Program-made: the position numbers and the translations under genes | Assembly (NCBI GenBank): GCA_022578965.1 | Contig: MU400606.1 | Coordinates: 87,703-151,702, forward strand | Direction of reading: 5' to 3' | DNA length: 64,000 nt | Origin: Xylaria sp. FL1777 | Taxonomy: Eukaryota; Ascomycota; Sordariomycetes; Xylariales; Xylariaceae | In this document: piece by piece, positions 58,325-64,000 of the stretch | Position numbering within the stretch: position 1 is the stretch's first letter | Layout: every line of letters starts with the position of its first letter | Notes under the pieces: model-generated | Seen by the model: only the letters and a program-made list of their open reading frames with translations | The model's database searches: none | Told to the model about the DNA's origin: nothing

Positions 58325-61293
58325 TTTAAAAAAATTTTTTTTATATATAACAAAATATAAAAAATATTTAAAGTTAAACAATAGTGCTAAAAATATTAAT
58401 AAAAAATTTAATAACTAGATTATTTAATATTTAATAAATAGCACATTTTTTTATTATATAACAAAAAAAAATATTTAAAACTATAAAATAATAATGCTAT
58501 ATAATTAGTTTATATTAAGCAATTATTATTATACGAACTACTAAAGTAAACTATAAAATATTAGCGCTTTTAATTATTTAATAGTAAAAAAAGCTTAATT
58601 AAAAGCATATTTTTAAATATATTTTTATATAAAAGTTAATTAAACTTTAAATAATATTTATATTTATTTTAACAAAAATAATACTATAAGTACTATAAGC
58701 ATTATATAAATAAAAAACACTTTTAGTATAACTATATATTATATTTTAAATATTTTTATTTTTTTTTTATTTTTATTAAAAAACGTTAATTGCTTAAAAG
58801 CATACTTTAATAATACAAAAAACGTTATTATATAATAAAACAAAAAAATTATTTTTATTATATAAAAATAAAAACATTTGTTTTTTAATATTAGCTTATA
58901 TAAAGCAAGTTTATATTTTATAAAAACAAAACTTTAAAAGCTTTATAAACGCTTTAAACACTTTTATATAGAAAAACTATATAATATGCTTAGTTATATA
59001 AGCTATAATATTAATTGCTTTGCTTTAAAAAAAATCTAAAAGTTTTGCTATTATTGCTAGTTATATAATTAAGCATTTTATTGTTTTAAGTTTATAATTA
59101 AAAATAATTATAACTTTAATTATAAAGTTATAATTAATGCTATATAAATAAATAATAAGTAAGTTTTATATATAATTAATGTAGCTATATTGTTTTAAGT
59201 AGCTATATTTTTAAAATTTATATTTGCATAAAATGCTTAAAAAGCTTTATATAAGTGCTAAATTAACATATATTAAAGATTTTTAAACTATATTATATAT
59301 AACTTTAATATAAACTTTTTAGCTAAAAAATTTTAAAACTAAACTAAAATTATAAATATAAAGTGCTAAAAAATGCTTATTAAAGCTTATTAAGCTATTA
59401 ACAAAATAAAAAAAACATATAAACTTTTTTGTTATACGTATAATATATTAAAAGCTAAACTAAGTTATTATATAAAAAATAAGTTAATTTTATAAATAAT
59501 AATTAAAGCTTTAAATAATATTGCAAAACTTAATAATTTAGTTTTAATGCTTTTTATATTTAAAGCATATTTAAAAGTTAATTAAGACTTTTTTTTTTGC
59601 TAAATATTGTACGAAAAGCTAAAGTAGTTAAAAAAGCTATAAAAATGCTTTAAAAAAAACAAGCAAAAGTTAAAATTAGCTATATAATTTATAAACATAA
59701 TAAGCTAGCTTTATATAAAGTATTATTTTTATTTTTATGTAATAAAGTTTTTATATAGCATAAAAAACAAAGCTAAAAAAAACTATATAAAATATAGTTA
59801 ATTAAAAAGCTTAACATAATTATTAATTTTATAAATAGCTTAATTTGCTTTAAATAAATATAAGTTAAGTTATATTACTATATAACTAAACATACTTTAA
59901 TAAATAATAAAAAAAAAAACATAACTATTATAAAACTAGCTATAAAACTAGCTATATAAAAAAAATACAAAAAACCTAAAAAAGCTAAAAACTTTTTTAT
60001 AACATTTGTATAAAACATTAGCAATTTGTTTTTAACTTTAAAAAAAAAAAAACTATGCTTTAGTAATAAAGTTGCATAAAAACAGCATTATTAGTACTTT
60101 TAGCGCTTTATTTAAAAAATTAAACGTTATAAAAATTAATAATTTTGTTATATAAAGTGTTTTTTAGTTTATAAAATATAATTTAAACAAACATAGTAAT
60201 ACTTAAATTTTTAAGTTTTGCTTTATATAAAAAATCAAAAAAAAAACAATTAAGCTATACAAAAAGTTTAAATTAATTATATAAAGCTATAATAATACAA
60301 AAAAAAAAACTGTACTAACTTAATTATTAATAATTTAGTAAATAAGCTAATAACTATTATTAGCTTTAAGCTTTTTGCTAATTTAAAACTTTAATGCTTT
60401 AAGCAAGCTTTAAAATATTATGTAAGCATACGTACAATTAAAAAACAAGCTTGCACGAAAAATCTTTATATAACTATTTTTTAAACTTGTTTTAAAGTAT
60501 TTTAAAAAAATAATTATATAAATTATATAATTATTATATAGTTTAGCTAAATTAAAGCTATATTAGTTTAAAACTTATTATTAATATTACTATAAAAAAC
60601 TTAATATAATAATTTTTATATATAACTTATGTTTATTGTTTATATTAGGACTTTTATATAAATTTAATATTATAAGTTTATAAACAAACAATACGTTTAG
60701 TTTTGCTATACCTAAATTTTTAGCAAAAAAAAAACATAAGTTATATAAAGCAAAATTTTATATAAAGCTAAAAAAAACTTTATAATAAGATTACTTTATT
60801 AAATTTAACAGTAGTTAAGTTATTTTTTTGTACAAAAAAAATATAATATTTATATAAAAAAGTTAAGCAAACTAATTAGCTTTAATTAACTTTTGTACAA
60901 AAAATGCTATATAATAATATATTTTTTAATGCGTATATAGCGCTTATATAAGCAATATTTATTAATTAAAAGCTATATATAACTTTATAGCTATTGCTTA
61001 AATAATTAATTTAATACTAGCAAATATTAAAAATTTAAACTATAAAATTAAATAGCAAATAAATAATCATAACTGCAAATTAATGTTTATATTTTTAGAT
61101 TTAAGCTATATAAAACTATTTATTTTTATAAATAGTTTATTTGCAAATAATACTAATATAACTTTATAACTTGGATTTATTATTATATTTGCAATAAAGC
61201 ATTATATAAAAAAAAACCTAGCTTTTAAAATTAAAAAAAACATTATATATTAAAACTTTAGCAAATATAAGCAAATAATATAAAGTATACTAG
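58325..61293. repeat. Unclassified A+T-rich degraded sequence between two LTR elements
   Basis: About 3 kb with no LTR, no open frame of note and no recognisable protein trace. Like 46,686-50,612 it is probably old transposon DNA; element 1 inserted next to or within it. Confidence 0.5.
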
Positions 61294-61787
61294 TGTTATA
61301 AAATTAGCATAAAGGTAGCTTTTAAAGCGGCTTAATGCTTTTATATATACTTTGTACTTCTTTTTTTGCTAGCTAAAGCTAAAGTTATATAACAACTTAT
61401 TTAGTTTATTAAGCTTACAGTAATTTAAAGCTTACTAGGCTTACAATAATTTAAGGCTTATTAAGTTTACGGTAATTTAGTGCTTACTAAACTTGCAATA
61501 ATTTAAAAGAGGTTACTACTTTTTTTACCTTTTTTTTGTTTATATAATTATGCACTTTTTATATTTAATTATTTATTTAGTTTTAGTTTTTTAGCTATTA
61601 ATTTTTTATAACTACTAAGTACTAATATATTTATTAATTTTAATCTTTTAAAACTTTTATTAATGCATAATAATAAAAGTACTTTAAAAACTTCTTTAAT
61701 AAACTACTGTTAAAGATCTTATTATTATTTATAAATTAAAACCTTAAAAGCAAACCTGTTATATTAATATATAATAGGTTTATTATA
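61294..61787 (+). repeat. 5' LTR of Ty3/Gypsy element 2
   Basis: 494 bases, TGTTATAAAATTAGC to TTTATTATA, aligned over its length with the two LTRs of element 1. It is followed by the same internal start (TTTTAATAGC) as the left LTR of element 1, so it is a left LTR. Confidence 0.9.
61404..61507 (+). repeat. 26-bp tandem repeat x4 in LTR (element 2)
   Basis: Units start at 61,404, 61,430, 61,456 and 61,482. The copy number is the same as in both LTRs of element 1. Confidence 0.9.
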
Positions 61788-64000
61788 TTTTAATAGCTTT
61801 TTAATTAATAAAACTTAACATATAAGAATAAATATTAGTATAAAAAGTTAAGTAATAAACAATTTATAAAATAAACTTTTAAAGATATACTAAAAAAATA
61901 TTTAAAAGATAAAAATGCTAAATAGTATTATATAAGTAAACTTTACTTAATAACTAATAAAACTAAATTTAAGTTATGCTACTAAAAATAAAAAATTAAG
62001 AATTAAGTTTAAAAATTTTAAAAACCTTTAAAATTAGCAACGTATTAAAACAATAAACTTTAGTACTTTTATTAGCTATTTTTATTAAAAAAAAAGCAGT
62101 AGTAAAAAAAAAAAAGTTAAGCAGTAATAATAAAAAAAAATTAATATTAATGCTAGTATTATAAAACAAACTAGTTGCTTTAATTTAAAGAATAGCTTAA
62201 ATATTAAGCGTTATAACTTTTAAACTAGCATAAATATTAGCTATAGTAATTAAAGCAGCAATAATAATTGCTATTATAACAAATTAAAGCTTTAAATAAG
62301 TAATTATATTATAATTAATATTAATACTACTATTAGTAAACTTAATGCTTACTTTTATTATTATTATACTTAAAGTAATAACTTAAAATAAAAAACTTAA
62401 CTTTTTACTACTATTATTGCTTTTATTATTAAGATTATTTATAATGTTAAAAATACTAAATATTAAAAGTTTTAAATTTACTGCTTTAAAGCTTTATAAT
62501 AAATTTATAAATATAAAAGCTTTTTTAATTTATATTAAACTTTATTTAAAATAGTATTTTATTATTATTATAAAAAAGAACTAAAAAGTAATAACTACTT
62601 TATAATTTTTATTAAAAAAAGTACTAAAATAGTTTTAATTTATTTTAAAGAATTTTTTAAAAGCTAATAAGTTAACTAACTTTAAGCTAAAAACAAAAGA
62701 AATTTTTAAAAACTATATTAAGTTTAAAAATTAAATAAAAACATTATTTAAAAATACTTAAAAGGTAAAACACGTAAAAAAAGCATTTTATTGCTTAAAA
62801 CAAATAAAAGCAGCAGTAAATTATGTTATAAAATTTAAACAATTAGTAATAATTTTAAGATTGCTTAAGCTTATATTATTTTACTTATTTTATAGTAAAT
62901 TTAAAACTTAAGTTTAAAATAAACTATGCAAAATAAATAAACTAGCAAAAATTAATATATATATTAATATAGCTATTATAATTAATTAACAATTATTTAA
63001 CTAATATTTTAAAACTAAAAAAACTAGAAAAAACAAAAAAGAAAATATTTAAGAAAATATTAAATAAAAATTTAAATAAATCAATAAAGTCTAAAAATAA
63101 TAATTTTAAAATATGTTTAAAGTTAAATGTTATAACTATAGAAAAAAAAAACACTTTTAAAAATAATGCTAATTTAAAAAAAAAAACAGAAAAAAAAACT
63201 ATAAAAAAAAAAAGATTTTTTAACTTAAAAAAAAAGTACAAGTTATAAAAGTTTAAAACAATAAAAAACAATAAAGCGATTTAAAAAATATGTTTTTAAA
63301 GCAAAAATATAAAATTATTATTTTAAATTAAAACAAAAGTGCTATATTAAACAAATTTAAATGCTTTATTTATATAGGTTAAAATAAACAAGCATATAAA
63401 TATTATTTAAAAGCTTTATAATTATTAAAACAAATTATAAAAAGATATATTTATTATATAAATAATTAAAGTTATTTAATATATAACTTAAAAAAATAGT
63501 TTAATTAAAAATAATAAATAACAAAAAGTAATAAGTTAATATAATTAGCAGACTTATAAAACTATAAAAACTTTAAACTATTAAAGCTTAAAATATAGCT
63601 TAAAAAAAAGTTATATTTAAAAAAACAAAACTATAACTATAAATAGTATAGTTATTAAACTAATTATAAACTACTAAAATACTTAGTTATTAAATAAACT
63701 TAAAAAAATAAAACTTATAAAACTTTAAAGCAAAAACAAATAAAATTAAAAGCTATAAAAAATACTATAAAAAAAGAACTAATAAAAATAAATAAAGTAT
63801 TTTTATAGCTTAAACTACTTTAAATATAATAAAACAAAAAAGTATTAATAGTTAGCATAAAAACTAATATATTTTAAAAACTAAAGCGAGTAATTTAATT
63901 AATTGCTAAAAGTTATTACTATAATAAAACTATAATAAAAAACAATAATAATATTTTATGCTTAAAAAATCTAAAATATAATAAAATATTATAAAATTGC

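Larger units (their letters stand above)
46686..64000. other. A+T-rich, RIP-degraded transposon block
   Basis: From about 46,686 to the end, sequence is overwhelmingly A and T, and stops occur in every frame within a few dozen codons in most places. CG, CC and GG are almost absent. This is the appearance of repeat-induced point mutation (C to T on both strands) acting on repeated DNA in ascomycetes. It contains at least two copies of one Ty3/Gypsy family. No host gene is visible. It could be a heterochromatic island, a subtelomere or part of a centromere; the window cannot decide which. Confidence 0.9.
61294..64000 (+). mobile_element. Second copy of the same Ty3/Gypsy family (element 2), cut by the window end
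   Basis: The LTR plus 2,213 bases of internal sequence are collinear with element 1. For example, the ATGCTTAAAAAATC stretch near 63,957 lies about 2,170 bases after its LTR, and the matching stretch near 53,282 the same distance after the first LTR. Same orientation, also RIP-mutated. The visible part covers the gag-side region; the pol region and right LTR are beyond the window. The five bases before the LTR are actag. Confidence 0.85.

Noticed and set aside
62993..63271. Minus-strand twin of the frame at 52,320-52,598
   Set aside because: Same artefact in the second copy. Its conservation reflects shared transposon origin, not selection.
46686..64000. Block interpreted as a centromere or telomere-proximal region
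   Set aside because: No telomere repeat is present, and RIP-degraded transposons occur in many places; the window alone cannot decide.
1..64000. CRISPR arrays, operons, ribosome binding sites, tRNA or rRNA genes
   Set aside because: The genome is fungal, so bacterial features are not expected, and the regular repeats seen lie inside LTRs. No cloverleaf with intact A and B boxes was noticed, although a tRNA scan was not possible here.

Overview
The window is nuclear DNA of a filamentous ascomycete (Pezizomycotina, probably Sordariomycetes or Leotiomycetes). Genes carry short introns (about 47-152 nt) with GTRAGT-like donors and CTAAC/CTGAC branch sites. The protein set is typically fungal (Zn2Cys6 regulator, VAC8, GH76 mannanase, NCS1 permease). 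A gene-bearing part of ordinary composition (1 to about 46,685) meets a block of extreme A+T content (about 46,686-64,000) made of mutated transposon DNA, as left by repeat-induced point mutation (RIP). Species cannot be named from sequence alone.

Layout. 1-1.9 kb: coding relics. 1.9-9.5 kb: a Zn2Cys6 regulator facing, tail to tail, a full-length ABCC/MRP transporter whose true start lies in a small upstream exon. 9.5-18.5 kb: gene-poor, with a 620-bp direct-repeat-bounded element, an ankyrin-like relic, a five-exon PD-(D/E)XK-like gene, and a decayed C-terminal piece of SEC61 alpha that still shows an intron. 19.4-22.4 kb: 2-Cys peroxiredoxin and tRNA isopentenyltransferase (MOD5-like). 24.1-25.7 kb: a small unknown gene and a frameshifted gene. 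26-35.6 kb: an accessory group (SDR, NCS1 permease, P450, MFS exporter) with no backbone synthase. 38.4-45.4 kb: housekeeping genes: VAC8, IMP1 protease and mitochondrial IF3 (head to head), and a GPI-type GH76 mannanase.

46.7-64 kb: no intact gene. It holds a complete 7.7-kb Ty3/Gypsy element (495-bp LTRs at 50,618-51,112 and 57,825-58,319, perfect 5-bp target duplication cttac) and the 5' part of a second copy in the same orientation (LTR 61,294-61,787, running off the window). Reverse transcriptase, RNase H and integrase can still be traced through the mutations. Each LTR carries four copies of a 26-bp tandem repeat.

Intron-exon models were built by reading splice sites and checking that phases close; none is backed by transcripts. 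Family names come from motif recognition, not from a search. I found no complete undescribed system. The candidates most worth following are the PD-(D/E)XK-like gene, the 83-bp direct-repeat element, and the unusual base context of the surviving C residues in the A+T-rich block.
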